A stretch of 64,000 nt of DNA, taken from the NCBI GenBank assembly GCA_040219295.1, contig JAVJST010000005.1, forward strand, positions 1,302,001 to 1,366,000, written 5' to 3'. Position 1 is the stretch's first letter. Each line of letters opens with the position of its first letter. Below the pieces are notes generated by a model that was given only the letters and a program-made list of their open reading frames with translations, made no database searches and was not told where the DNA came from. Shown here one piece after another: positions 16,499-24,201 of this stretch. Source of the DNA: JAVJST01 sp040219295 (GTDB lineage: Bacteria; Pseudomonadota; Alphaproteobacteria; Rhodospirillales; Casp-alpha2). A program made the translations under genes and the position numbers.

Positions 16499-17464
16499 TC
16501 AGTCCGCCTCGGCGTCGCGTCTGCGACGCTCGCAGATGTCGACGTAGCGCCCGAGGTTGTCGGCGGCGTCCCCGCTGGCCGATGCCGCGTGCGTGACTGC
16601 ATCGTAAACTTGGTCAAGGAAAGCGTCGGCGTCCACGTTGCGGCTCCGCACGTCGACGATGTCAAAGATTTGCCGGGCGGGGATGGTAAAGCCGAAGTTT
16701 TCGGCAAACTGCCTGTAGCGGGGTTTGCGGAACGCCAGCAGGTCCGGGAACAGCGGGCGGGCGAACTTGACAGGGTCGACGCCGTTGCCGTCGTCCGGCT
16801 GTGATTCGATACGCGGACCAATGAAGTCGGGATTGTAGAACATCGGCTTGGGGTGGGCCTTGGCTCGGGCGAGTATCTCTTGCTCGTATGCATCATCGGC
16901 CTCGAGGTACAAGACGAGCGTTTCGGCACGCAGGGCCTCGACCACGGGATCGTTCGCGTCGCCCGGGTCGGCGATTTCAACCAGGCTGCCGCTCGCGTCA
17001 TTCACGAAGTTGGTGCAGCCGTATATCCGCCGGGCTTTGGCGATGAAGCGGCTGACCTCGATCATTGAGGCGATCTCGGCGTCCCGATACAGGCCCTGTC
17101 GTTCGAGGAAAGTCGGCTTGTCGAGTCCGCCTTTCGCGGCGTCGCCGAACATGCCAAGGAACGTAGACACCGGCTCCAGGTTCTCGACCGAGATGTTGTG
17201 ATTGATGTAGATCGAGTCAGACCGCAACAGGTTGGCGACGAAGCCGTCGTCCATCTGCATGATCTTGTACTTGATGTTGTCGATGATGTCCTCGGCAAGG
17301 TACCGCGTGCCGATCCGGTAGTCGGCCGAATAGTGGAACCAGCCGCCGGACTTGCGCAGCCCGCTCGACAGCACGGTCTTACCGACGCCCGACATGCCGA
17401 GAAGGGTCACGGCGTGCGGCAGCGCCTTGAAGGCGTCACGCGAGACGATCGGCTTGCCGCTCAT
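16499..17464 (-). CDS. P-loop ATPase of unknown function
   Basis: A 321-residue protein with a clear Walker A at residues 23-30 (GMSGVGKT) right after a hydrophobic strand, followed by an SADYRIGTRYLAE segment. NDASGSLVEI about 160 residues in is a candidate for a Walker B or catalytic strand. I do not recognise a named family. ATG at 17464 overlaps the cupin stop (ATGA), and metA begins 12 bp after its stop, so it is co-translated with a cupin and co-transcribed with metA. It resembles small-molecule kinases in its P-loop setting, but no kinase substrate motif is evident. A role in methionine metabolism is inference from context. Confidence 0.65.
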   Translation of the reverse strand: MSGKPIVSRDAFKALPHAVTLLGMSGVGKTVLSSGLRKSGGWFHYSADYRIGTRYLAEDIIDNIKYKIMQMDDGFVANLLRSDSIYINHNISVENLEPVSTFLGMFGDAAKGGLDKPTFLERQGLYRDAEIASMIEVSRFIAKARRIYGCTNFVNDASGSLVEIADPGDANDPVVEALRAETLVLYLEADDAYEQEILARAKAHPKPMFYNPDFIGPRIESQPDDGNGVDPVKFARPLFPDLLAFRKPRYRQFAENFGFTIPARQIFDIVDVRSRNVDADAFLDQVYDAVTHAASASGDAADNLGRYVDICERRRRDAEAD

Positions 17465-17748
17465 TTCTTGAACTCCACCTCGACGAACGAAAACTCGAAC
17501 GCATTCGCGTTGCGCACGTCGTGTTCGACGCCGGTCTCGCGAAAATAGGAAACGCCGGCCTGCAACTCGGCCCGGTTGACCTCGCCACTTGGCCCGGTCA
17601 GTTCGAGCACGCCGCTGGTGATCGGCACGATGACGTAATCGTACTCGTGGCGGTGCCACCCCGTCGTCGCGCCGGGGGCAAATCGCCATTCGGTTACACG
17701 CGTGCGGTCGTTGTCACACTGCAGTGTCGGGACAGCGTTGCCGGCCAT
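17461..17748 (-). CDS. Small cupin-domain protein
   Basis: A 95-residue single cupin barrel. The first metal motif is visible (GWHRHEYDYVIVP, with two His and a Glu) and a second His lies in GVEHDV. The start at ATG 17748 was preferred over ATG 17763 because GGAG sits 7 nt before it. Cupins of this size are often metal-dependent isomerases, dioxygenases or binding proteins; no substrate is evident. It is the first gene of the metA operon and overlaps the ATPase by four bases. Confidence 0.75.
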   Translation of the reverse strand: MAGNAVPTLQCDNDRTRVTEWRFAPGATTGWHRHEYDYVIVPITSGVLELTGPSGEVNRAELQAGVSYFRETGVEHDVRNANAFEFSFVEVEFKK

Positions 17749-17868
17749 TTTCTTGCTCCACATTTCAATGGACGGGCAAACGTACAGTAAGCGGGCGGGC
17801 GGTCAAGTCGCGGCATGACCGCCCGCGTGACGATACCGGTTATCGGCGGGGTGGCGATGGCCCGCGCG

Positions 17869-19260
17869 TTAGTTCACGTAGGGGTTCTTGCCCTTGCGCA
17901 GCAGGATTCGGATCGGCACGCCATCCAGGCCAAACGCGTCGCGGAGGCCGTTGATCAGGTAACGAACGTAGCTCTCCGGCAGCTTGTCGGCCCGGTTGGC
18001 GAACACGGCGAACGTCGGCGGCCGCGTCTTGGGCTGGGTCATGTAGCGAATCTTGATCCGCCGCCCGCCGACGAGCGGCGGCGGATGGCTTTCGAGCATC
18101 GATTCCAGGAACCGATTGAGGCGGGCCGTCGGCACGTGGGCGTTCCAGATGTCGAATATGTCCACCACCGCGGGCATCAGGCGTTCGATTCCCCGGCCGG
18201 TCTTGGCTGAGAGGGTCACGACCGGAAAACCGCGAACCTGCGGCAACGACGTCATCAGACGGTCCTCGATGGCGCCAAGCGCGCGGGCGCGATCGTCGAC
18301 GGCGTCCCACTTGTTGACGATGAGAACAAGCGCACGGCCCTCGTCGATCACGTTGCGTGCGATGGTGAGATCCTGTTTCTCAAGTCCATCCGTTGCGTCA
18401 ATCACGAGCCCGACGACCTGGGCGAAACGGATGGAGCGCAGGGTGTCTCCGGCCGATAGGCTCTCGACCTTCTCATCCACGCGTGCCTTGCGCCGCAAAC
18501 CCGCCGTGTCGACGAGCCGAATGGCACGACCCTTGTAGTCCCAGTCGGAGGCGATGGCATCACGGGTGATTCCCGCTTCCGGCCCTGTCAGCATGCGTTC
18601 CGTCCCGAGCAGGCGATTCACCAGTGTCGATTTCCCGACGTTCGGCCTGCCGACGATGGCGAACTGCAGCGGGCCGGTGTACACGTCCGGCTCGCCGTCA
18701 TCCTCGGCGATGCCGTCCGTTTCCGGTTTCTCGCCTTCGCGGATGGCATCGTGGTCGTCGGCGAACGGACGCAGCGCGTCATAGAGTTCGCCCATGCCTT
18801 CGCCGTGCTCTGCGGATACGGGGATCGGATCACCGAGGCCCAGCGCATAGGCTTCACCCAAACCGCCGGCACCGGCACGGCCTTCGCATTTGTTGGCAAC
18901 CAGGAGGACAGGTGTTTTTCGACGCCGCAGCAGGCCGGCGAAATGTTCATCGAGCGGCGTCACGCTGGCGCGTGCGTCGATGAGAAACAGGGCAACGTCG
19001 GCGTGCTCGATCGCTTCCTCGGTACGGGCGCTCATGCGCGCTTCGATCCCCCTGGAGGTGTCCTCGAGCCCGGCCGTGTCGATCACGGTGAACGCGAGAT
19101 CCGCGATCCGGCCTTCTCCTTCGCGGACGTCGCGCGTTACCCCCGGCGTGTCGTCAACGATGGCGAGCCGTTTGCCAACCAGGCGGTTGAACAATGTCGA
19201 TTTACCGACGTTCGGCCGTCCGCAGATGAGAACCCGTAGGAGGGAGCCTCGTTCACGCAT
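17869..19260 (-). CDS. der: GTPase Der (EngA), 50S ribosome assembly
   Basis: A 463-residue protein with two tandem GTPase domains, unique to Der: G1 motifs GRPNVGKS at 14-21 and 204-211, with DTPGVTRD, NKCE and NKWD also present, followed by a C-terminal KH-like domain. It acts in late assembly of the large ribosomal subunit. It follows bamB after 28 bp, the usual yfgM-bamB-der order in proteobacteria. No anomalies; length is normal for alphaproteobacteria. Confidence 0.96.
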   Translation of the reverse strand: MRERGSLLRVLICGRPNVGKSTLFNRLVGKRLAIVDDTPGVTRDVREGEGRIADLAFTVIDTAGLEDTSRGIEARMSARTEEAIEHADVALFLIDARASVTPLDEHFAGLLRRRKTPVLLVANKCEGRAGAGGLGEAYALGLGDPIPVSAEHGEGMGELYDALRPFADDHDAIREGEKPETDGIAEDDGEPDVYTGPLQFAIVGRPNVGKSTLVNRLLGTERMLTGPEAGITRDAIASDWDYKGRAIRLVDTAGLRRKARVDEKVESLSAGDTLRSIRFAQVVGLVIDATDGLEKQDLTIARNVIDEGRALVLIVNKWDAVDDRARALGAIEDRLMTSLPQVRGFPVVTLSAKTGRGIERLMPAVVDIFDIWNAHVPTARLNRFLESMLESHPPPLVGGRRIKIRYMTQPKTRPPTFAVFANRADKLPESYVRYLINGLRDAFGLDGVPIRILLRKGKNPYVN

Positions 19261-19288
19261 ATTGTGTCTTTCCTTCGCCGGCGTCCGC

Positions 19289-20638
19289 TCAGCGGTACGC
19301 GGTGACGTCGGCGTTGTCGGCGAGGAAAAAGACGGTGCCGCCCGCGACGATCGGCGGGACGGTTACGCCGCTCGGCAACTCGACGCGGCCGAGGATGGTG
19401 CCGGTGTAAGGGGAGAGCGCCCAGGCTTCACCGTGTGAGCCGGTAACGATGAGGCGATTGCCCGCGAGTACCGGACCCGACCAGACGATCGAGTCTTCCT
19501 TATCCTCCGGATCTTCGTAGAGCGGCAGGCCTGTCACCCAGTAGATGCGGCCGCTGTTGCGCTGCATTGCAGCGACCTCGGCATCGTTGGTCAGGACAAA
19601 GATCACGTCGCCTGCGACCCAGGGCATGTCGATGCCGCCAACCTCACGTTCCCAATTTCGCTGTCCGCTGGTGATGTCGAAGCTGGCCATCATCCCGCCG
19701 TGCGAGATTGAGATCATCTGGCCGCGGTCGATGACGGGGTGCCCCCGGATCTGCGACAGATTGGATACCGTGTCGGTTCGCGACACCGCCGACAGGAAAT
19801 CCGACCACAGCACGCGACCTGTCTCGATATCGAGGGCCAGGATTTCGCCGGATGCAAACGGCACGACAACCGTGTTGCCGTCGATGGCCGGGCTCGCGGC
19901 ACCGAGCACGCTCGCGCCTTCCCCGATGGATTCGAACGACCACAACGTCTCGCCATTAATGACGTTCAGCGCCAGAACCCGACTGTCCAACGTGACCACG
20001 ATAACCCTGCCGGCGCGCGCCGAGGGTGCAGCTCGAAGCGGGCTCTTGAAGTTCTCGCGCCAGGCAACCTCGCCGGTTTCGGCATTGACGGCGACCACAT
20101 CGCCGAAACCTGTCGTCGCGAACACCTGTCCGCGGTAGAAAGCAATGCCGCCCGGGATGTGATCGTCGTCTCCATCGGTCTCGTTCGCAAGATCGGTGAC
20201 CCACAATCGCTTGCCATCTTCCGTGCGGTAGGCCGAAAGTTGGTGATCGACATCCATGGCGTAGAGGATGCCGCTGGCGACGATCGGCGTCGCCGTGAAA
20301 CGCTGTTCGTCATCAGCGCCGCTGCCGATGTTTACCTTCCAGACACGCTTCAGGGCGTCTCCAACCGCGAGGTGATGCATGGCGTGATTCGGATAACCGC
20401 CAGCCTGCGGCCAGTCCTGATTAACAACCGGTGCCGGCAGCAGGAACGACTCGTTGCTCAGCGACGAATCCGCGCTGATCGTCCTTTCGTGCAACAGCAC
20501 GGGAATGCGTTTGCCCTCAAGCGGTGCCTTTCCCTTTTCCTGGAACTCGCAACCGGTCAGGAGGGCAGCCGCAAGAAAGACGGCGCAGCAGGAGCGAGCC
20601 AAGATGCCGGTCCTGGAATTGATCCGGTCGACGGTCAT
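19289..20638 (-). CDS. bamB: Outer-membrane assembly lipoprotein BamB (PQQ-like beta-propeller)
   Basis: A 449-residue lipoprotein: signal peptide with lipobox LLTGC (Cys30), then a propeller built of repeated strands ending in G-x-x-LW or G-x-V-x-W. BamB is the scaffold lipoprotein of the Bam complex that inserts outer-membrane barrels. It fits with lptD, an outer-membrane barrel, elsewhere in the window. ATG at 20638 overlaps the stop of the yfgM-like gene (ATGA). The order yfgM-bamB-der supports BamB over a PQQ dehydrogenase, as no dehydrogenase signature is visible. Confidence 0.88.
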   Translation of the reverse strand: MTVDRINSRTGILARSCCAVFLAAALLTGCEFQEKGKAPLEGKRIPVLLHERTISADSSLSNESFLLPAPVVNQDWPQAGGYPNHAMHHLAVGDALKRVWKVNIGSGADDEQRFTATPIVASGILYAMDVDHQLSAYRTEDGKRLWVTDLANETDGDDDHIPGGIAFYRGQVFATTGFGDVVAVNAETGEVAWRENFKSPLRAAPSARAGRVIVVTLDSRVLALNVINGETLWSFESIGEGASVLGAASPAIDGNTVVVPFASGEILALDIETGRVLWSDFLSAVSRTDTVSNLSQIRGHPVIDRGQMISISHGGMMASFDITSGQRNWEREVGGIDMPWVAGDVIFVLTNDAEVAAMQRNSGRIYWVTGLPLYEDPEDKEDSIVWSGPVLAGNRLIVTGSHGEAWALSPYTGTILGRVELPSGVTVPPIVAGGTVFFLADNADVTAYR

Positions 20639-21306
20639 CCGCCGTTTGCTCCGTCAGGCAATGTGCGAAGAAGAACGGAGGCGCGCGACCGGATGCCCTG
20701 GGGTGCGTCCGGAGACTCGACGATCGTGTTCAGACTGCCCTTGGCGGCTTCTGTGTCGCCGGCTTCGAGGTCGGCGAGTGCCGTCACTTCCAACGCGGCG
20801 AACTGGAGCGGGTTCCCGGCATCCGTCATCGATGCGGCCAGCGAACGCGCGTCAACCGTTTCGCCCGTATCAAGAAGGTGCGTCGCGAGATACAACGAAG
20901 CCAGTCCGCGGTACTCCTCGGGTGCGGAATTATCCGAAACAATGCGCCGGTACACCGAGATTGCACCGTCGACATCGCCGGTTTCGGCAAGATACTGCGC
21001 CCGCCGCATGTCGGCGAGCACATCGATGTCACCAGCCGCCGTTGTGCCGAGTCGGGCAAGGAGGTCCAGGGCGGCGGCATCACCCTCGTCGGCCAGCATC
21101 GTCGCATCGAGATAGCTGCTTGTGGCTTCCATGCGGTTGTTGCGTTCGTGGGTCTGCCAGCCTTTGTATCCCCCAATCCCGGCGATCAGCAGTACAGCGG
21201 CCGCGATGACGTACTTGCCGTAGGTCTTGGCCGCGGCAGTCAACTGATCCTGGCGGAGTTCTTCGTCAATTTCCCGAAGCAGGCCGGTGTCTTCTTGGTC
21301 CGCCAC
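20635..21306 (-). CDS. YfgM-like TPR membrane protein
   Basis: A 223-residue protein with a cytoplasmic N-terminus, one transmembrane helix (about 30-48, rich in Ala, Ile and Val) and a periplasmic TPR-like helical domain. In E. coli, YfgM is a SecYEG-associated partner of periplasmic chaperones, encoded just before bamB; the same order here supports the assignment. It overlaps bamB by four bases. It is the first gene of the yfgM-bamB-der operon, and its promoter should lie in the 208-bp divergent gap before the lipoprotein gene. Confidence 0.8.
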   Translation of the reverse strand: MADQEDTGLLREIDEELRQDQLTAAAKTYGKYVIAAAVLLIAGIGGYKGWQTHERNNRMEATSSYLDATMLADEGDAAALDLLARLGTTAAGDIDVLADMRRAQYLAETGDVDGAISVYRRIVSDNSAPEEYRGLASLYLATHLLDTGETVDARSLAASMTDAGNPLQFAALEVTALADLEAGDTEAAKGSLNTIVESPDAPQGIRSRASVLLRTLPDGANGG

Positions 21307-21514
21307 TTAACATTCCTTCCGGTCGCATTGGATGGGTCTCGGTCGGACGCTCAACGCCGACCGCGCGTAAAATAGAATGCGGACAGGGCGAACGCAAATG
21401 CCGAAATCGACCATTCGCGATCTGGGGACGGGGCGTTAGGATTTCATTAACCGTGTCCCTTGTAGGGTTGGGAAAAGCTGGAAACAGCGTCTCGTGCTCA
21501 AGGACCCCAGTGTC

Positions 21515-21865
21515 GTGAAAACTCCGTCCTATTACCCGGTTTTCCTGAGGAACTTTGCGTTGGCGACCTGCTTTGCGGCAACATTGGCGGGTTGTGAAAC
21601 ATTCGCGGTCGCCGAGGGCGTTTCGACAGTCGCATCCGGTAAGACGTTCAGCGACCATGTCGTTTCGTTCACCAGCGGCAAGGACTGTTCCACCGTCAGG
21701 ACGGAACAAGGGCTGACGTACTGCGTCGAAGACATGCCCAAGGTCAATCAGGAGCGGATCTATTGTTATCGCTCTCTTGGTGACGTCGTTTGCTACAATT
21801 CGCCCGATACCCGGCGAACGCAGGAAACCCGTCTCGGGCTGACGGAACACAATCAGGCTCAGTGA
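21515..21865 (+). CDS. Small putative lipoprotein of unknown function
   Basis: A 116-residue protein starting at GTG 21515, which gives a signal peptide of ideal length ending in lipobox LAGC (Cys27) and has AAGGA about 10 nt upstream; GTG at 21494 is also in frame. The mature part is short with four further cysteines (KDC, TYC, IYCYR, VVCY) that could form two disulfides in the periplasm. I do not recognise the family. It precedes the Sel1-repeat gene by 62 bp on the same strand. Confidence 0.6.
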   Translation: MKTPSYYPVFLRNFALATCFAATLAGCETFAVAEGVSTVASGKTFSDHVVSFTSGKDCSTVRTEQGLTYCVEDMPKVNQERIYCYRSLGDVVCYNSPDTRRTQETRLGLTEHNQAQ

Positions 21866-21895
21866 TCGTCAGGTGATTGCCGATTGATTGTCCGG

Positions 21896-21914
21896 CCCTC
21901 CCGTCCTAGGAGGG
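21896..21914 (+). promoter_or_regulatory. Hairpin masking the ribosome-binding site of the Sel1 gene
   Basis: CCCTCC (21896-21901) pairs fully with GGAGGG (21909-21914), which contains the only Shine-Dalgarno-like sequence before the ATG at 21928. Six pairs around a 7-nt loop could reduce translation initiation. This is read directly from sequence; a regulatory role is inference. Confidence 0.4.
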
Positions 21915-21927
21915 GGATGGTGCGGAC

Positions 21928-22650
21928 ATGAAGCTGATCATTTTTGCCCTCTTGCTGTCGCTTGTCGCCGCCGCCTTCGCGGCGAACCTTTTTCTTGGTG
22001 ATCTTGCCGAAGACGACGCGATGCGCGCCGAAAGGCTGTTCGAGGAGCGCGTCGCCGGTTACGAGAATGCCGCTTCAGCCGGTAACGCCCGTGCGCAACT
22101 GGAACTCGGTCTGGTCTACCTTGACGGACCCGACGGCCTTAAGGATCCGAAGAAGTCGTTTCGGCTGTTCAAGCAGTCGTCGCAGCAGGGGAACGCGGAA
22201 GCCTTCTTTCAGCTGGGCCGCCTATACGAGCTGGGCCTCGGGACCGAAACCAGTTTTAGCGAGGCGGCGCGCGCATATGCCACCGCGATCCGCCTGACCG
22301 GGCATCGGCGAGCCCTTCTGGCGCTCGGGATGATGCATTTTCAGGGCCAGGGCGTGGTCCACAGCGAGGTCAAGGCGGCCGAGTACTTCCGACAGGCGGC
22401 GGAGCAGGGCGAGCCTGCCGCCCAGTTCCTGATGGGGCGGATTTACGAGAGCGGGTTCGGCGTACCGCGTGATCCGATCGAGGCATACAAATGGTACGCC
22501 CTGTCCGGTCGAGACGCGGATGCGGTCAGGGCCTTCAATTCCCGTTTCAATCCCGACCAAGCGTTGGCCGACCTCGCGGCGACGATGAACAAGAGCCAGG
22601 TCGATGCGGCAAAGAATGCCATCGAGCGTTGGCGACAGACCCGCGGGTAA
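21928..22650 (+). CDS. Exported Sel1-repeat (TPR-like) protein
   Basis: A 240-residue protein with an N-terminal signal peptide or anchor (hydrophobic to about residue 22) and at least four Sel1-like repeats, recognisable by A-x-x-x-LG-x-x-Y or A-x-F-x-LG-x-Y/M-x-x-G-x-G segments, for example FQLGRLYELGLG and LGMMHFQGQG. Sel1 proteins are helical scaffolds for protein interactions in the envelope. No enzymatic domain. The strong GGAGGGGG site sits unusually far (11 nt) from the ATG and may be sequestered in a hairpin. Binding partner unknown. Confidence 0.78.
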   Translation: MKLIIFALLLSLVAAAFAANLFLGDLAEDDAMRAERLFEERVAGYENAASAGNARAQLELGLVYLDGPDGLKDPKKSFRLFKQSSQQGNAEAFFQLGRLYELGLGTETSFSEAARAYATAIRLTGHRRALLALGMMHFQGQGVVHSEVKAAEYFRQAAEQGEPAAQFLMGRIYESGFGVPRDPIEAYKWYALSGRDADAVRAFNSRFNPDQALADLAATMNKSQVDAAKNAIERWRQTRG

Positions 22651-22667
22651 CGATAGCCGTGATTCGC

Positions 22668-22748
22668 AAATGGCATTTCATATTGATTGTCAAAATGAGA
22701 AAAATTTTGAGTATTACTACTTAATGTATTGTTATTACGAGTTTTTCG
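22668..22748. other. AT-rich block
   Basis: Roughly a quarter GC by eye, against a GC-rich background everywhere else in the window. It contains the inverted repeat CAAAAT / ATTTTG (22691-22696 and 22704-22709) and promoter-like hexamers such as TTTTGA with TATTGT 16 bp on. A 52-codon frame from ATG 22670 has no ribosome-binding site. Confidence 0.6.
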
Positions 22749-22760
22749 GGTTGGCACGTG

Positions 22761-22787
22761 GGTTGCTCAGTAAGGTGATGAGCAACC
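22761..22787. repeat. Perfect 9-bp inverted repeat (hairpin)
   Basis: GGTTGCTCA (22761-22769) and TGAGCAACC (22779-22787) are perfectly complementary around a 9-nt loop. Neither strand has a T-run next to it, so it is not a standard intrinsic terminator for the Sel1 or ADH gene. Confidence 0.55.
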
Positions 22788-22843
22788 AGTGTGGTTCGCA
22801 GGGTTGTTCTATACCGGATAAGCGGTGAAACGAGACCATTTCG

Positions 22844-22963
22844 CAGGGGTCTCAGGTGGTGGCGAGCAGGATTCCAACTCCCCCCGGACAAATGCTCGCC
22901 CCACTACCGCTGCCGGCTCTGCCACCCCGTTCAATCCGTGTGCTTGGAGGACTCAGACCCCTG
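22844..22963. repeat. Nested inverted repeats
   Basis: The outer arms, 22844-22855 (CAGGGGTCTCAG) and 22952-22963, are complementary with one mismatch. Inside them, GGCGAGCA (22861-22868) and TGCTCGCC (22893-22900) are perfectly complementary. On the minus strand the inner stem is followed by ACCACC, giving a superficially acceptor-stem-like end, but no T-arm, D-arm or anticodon arm can be drawn. Confidence 0.5.
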
Positions 22964-23015
22964 AGGCGCCGCCGACCGGGTCAATTGCCTGTGTGCATTC
23001 GGCCGCGGTTGGGGC

Positions 23016-24182
23016 TCAGAGACGCCCTTCGATTGCTGCCTCGAGCATCTGGCGCATCTCGGCGGCGCCGGCCGGAACCGGATTGCCGCCGGTCGACGGG
23101 TCGGCCTCGGCCATGACCGAGATTTCCTCCACGCGGCTCGCTTCGACGCCGAGCTCGGCCGCCGTGTGCGGCACGTTGAATCGCTCGCGAAGCTCCATCA
23201 CCCAATCGAACACGCTTGTGAAGCCCGGGTTCCTGTGGCCCAAGTACCGCGCCAGACGTTCCAGGCGGTCCTCGATCGCCGGGCGGTTGAACATCATGAC
23301 ATAGGGCATGAACACGGCGTTGGTCAGGCCGTGATGGGTGTCGTAGATGGCGCCGACCGGATGGGATAGCGAGTGCACCGCCCCCAGTCCCTTCTGGAAC
23401 GCTGTCGCGCCCATGGCGGCGGCCGACATCATGTGGCTGCGGGCATCGAGATCGCTGCCGTCATCGACGGCTTTGGGGAGCCACTCTTGAATCAGCCGCA
23501 TGCCCTCGACGGCGATGCCGTCTGCCATCGGGTGGTAGCCCGGTGCCGAGTATGCCTCGAGGCAGTGGGCCAATGCATCCATGCCAGTCGCCGCCGTTAT
23601 GTGCGGCGGCAGGCCGGCAACCAGCTTCGGATCGCAGATCACGGCGCTCGGCATCATCTTCGGATGAAAGATGATGAGCTTCCGGTGAGTCTCTTCGTTG
23701 GCGATGACCGAAGCGCGGCCGACTTCGGAGCCGGTACCCGATGTCGTGGGTACGGCGATGATCGGCGGAATGGCATCGGCGTCGGCGCGGGTCCAGTTGT
23801 CGCCGACGTCCTCGAAATCCCACAGCGGACGGGTTTGCCCGGCCATCAAGGCGACCGCCTTGCCGGTATCCAGGCCGCTGCCACCGCCGAAGGCGATGAC
23901 GCCGTCATGACCGCCGTCGCGATATACCTGCACGCCCTCGTTGACGTTCTTTCCGACCGGGTTCGGCTTGATGTTGCTGAACACGCCGGTCTTGAGGCCG
24001 GCAGAGTTGTTGACGGCAACCGCGTCTGACACCATCGGCAACGCCGCGAGCCCCGGATCGGTGACGATAAGCGGACGCGAGATGCCGAACGCGCGGCAGA
24101 CGTCTGCCAATTCGGAAATCCGTCCAATTCCGAACCGCATGGTGGTTGGATAATTCCAGTTGCCTTTCGGGTATTCGGCCAT
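23016..24182 (-). CDS. Iron-containing (group III) alcohol dehydrogenase
   Basis: A 388-residue NAD(P)-dependent dehydrogenase of the Fe-ADH family. GGGSGLDTGKAVA is the dinucleotide loop, PTTSGTGSE the conserved core, and the metal ligands lie in DALAHCLEAY, HSLSHPVGA and HHGLTNA. Substrates in this family range from ethanol to lactaldehyde and hydroxy acids. ATG at 24182 was chosen because the family N-terminus starts there and GGAG lies upstream; upstream in-frame residues are not conserved. It starts 19 bp after the SDR stop, so it may be the last gene of the purF-side transcript. Confidence 0.88.
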   Translation of the reverse strand: MAEYPKGNWNYPTTMRFGIGRISELADVCRAFGISRPLIVTDPGLAALPMVSDAVAVNNSAGLKTGVFSNIKPNPVGKNVNEGVQVYRDGGHDGVIAFGGGSGLDTGKAVALMAGQTRPLWDFEDVGDNWTRADADAIPPIIAVPTTSGTGSEVGRASVIANEETHRKLIIFHPKMMPSAVICDPKLVAGLPPHITAATGMDALAHCLEAYSAPGYHPMADGIAVEGMRLIQEWLPKAVDDGSDLDARSHMMSAAAMGATAFQKGLGAVHSLSHPVGAIYDTHHGLTNAVFMPYVMMFNRPAIEDRLERLARYLGHRNPGFTSVFDWVMELRERFNVPHTAAELGVEASRVEEISVMAEADPSTGGNPVPAGAAEMRQMLEAAIEGRL

Positions 24183-24201
24183 TTTCAGTCCACTCCAGGA
24201 A

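Larger units (their letters stand above)
22651..23015. other. 365-bp gene-free convergent region with structured DNA
   Basis: This is the longest stretch without a supportable gene, between the convergent Sel1 and Fe-ADH genes. It holds an AT-rich block (about 22668-22748), a perfect hairpin (22761-22787), a short imperfect stem (22822-22844) and a long-range inverted repeat (22844-22963) that encloses a second perfect one. No tRNA, tmRNA or SRP RNA could be folded from it by eye. An unannotated small RNA or a remnant of inserted DNA are both possible. Confidence 0.5.

Noticed and set aside
15641..16804. A 387-codon plus-strand frame over metA
   Set aside because: Antisense to metA with intact catalytic residues; shadow composition.
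19289..20638. PQQ-dependent dehydrogenase
   Set aside because: The propeller is lipid-anchored, lacks dehydrogenase and haem motifs, and sits in the yfgM-bamB-der order, so BamB is the better call.
22670..22828. A 52-codon frame through the AT-rich block
   Set aside because: No ribosome-binding site, composition unlike all neighbours, many Tyr and Cys, and the frame runs through a perfect hairpin. Weak candidate at best.
22857..22900. tRNA-like acceptor stem on the minus strand (7-8 bp stem followed by ACCA)
   Set aside because: The two arms are only 24 nt apart and no T-arm, D-arm or anticodon arm can be drawn; a permuted tmRNA would also have the halves in the other order and a tag-coding frame, which is absent.
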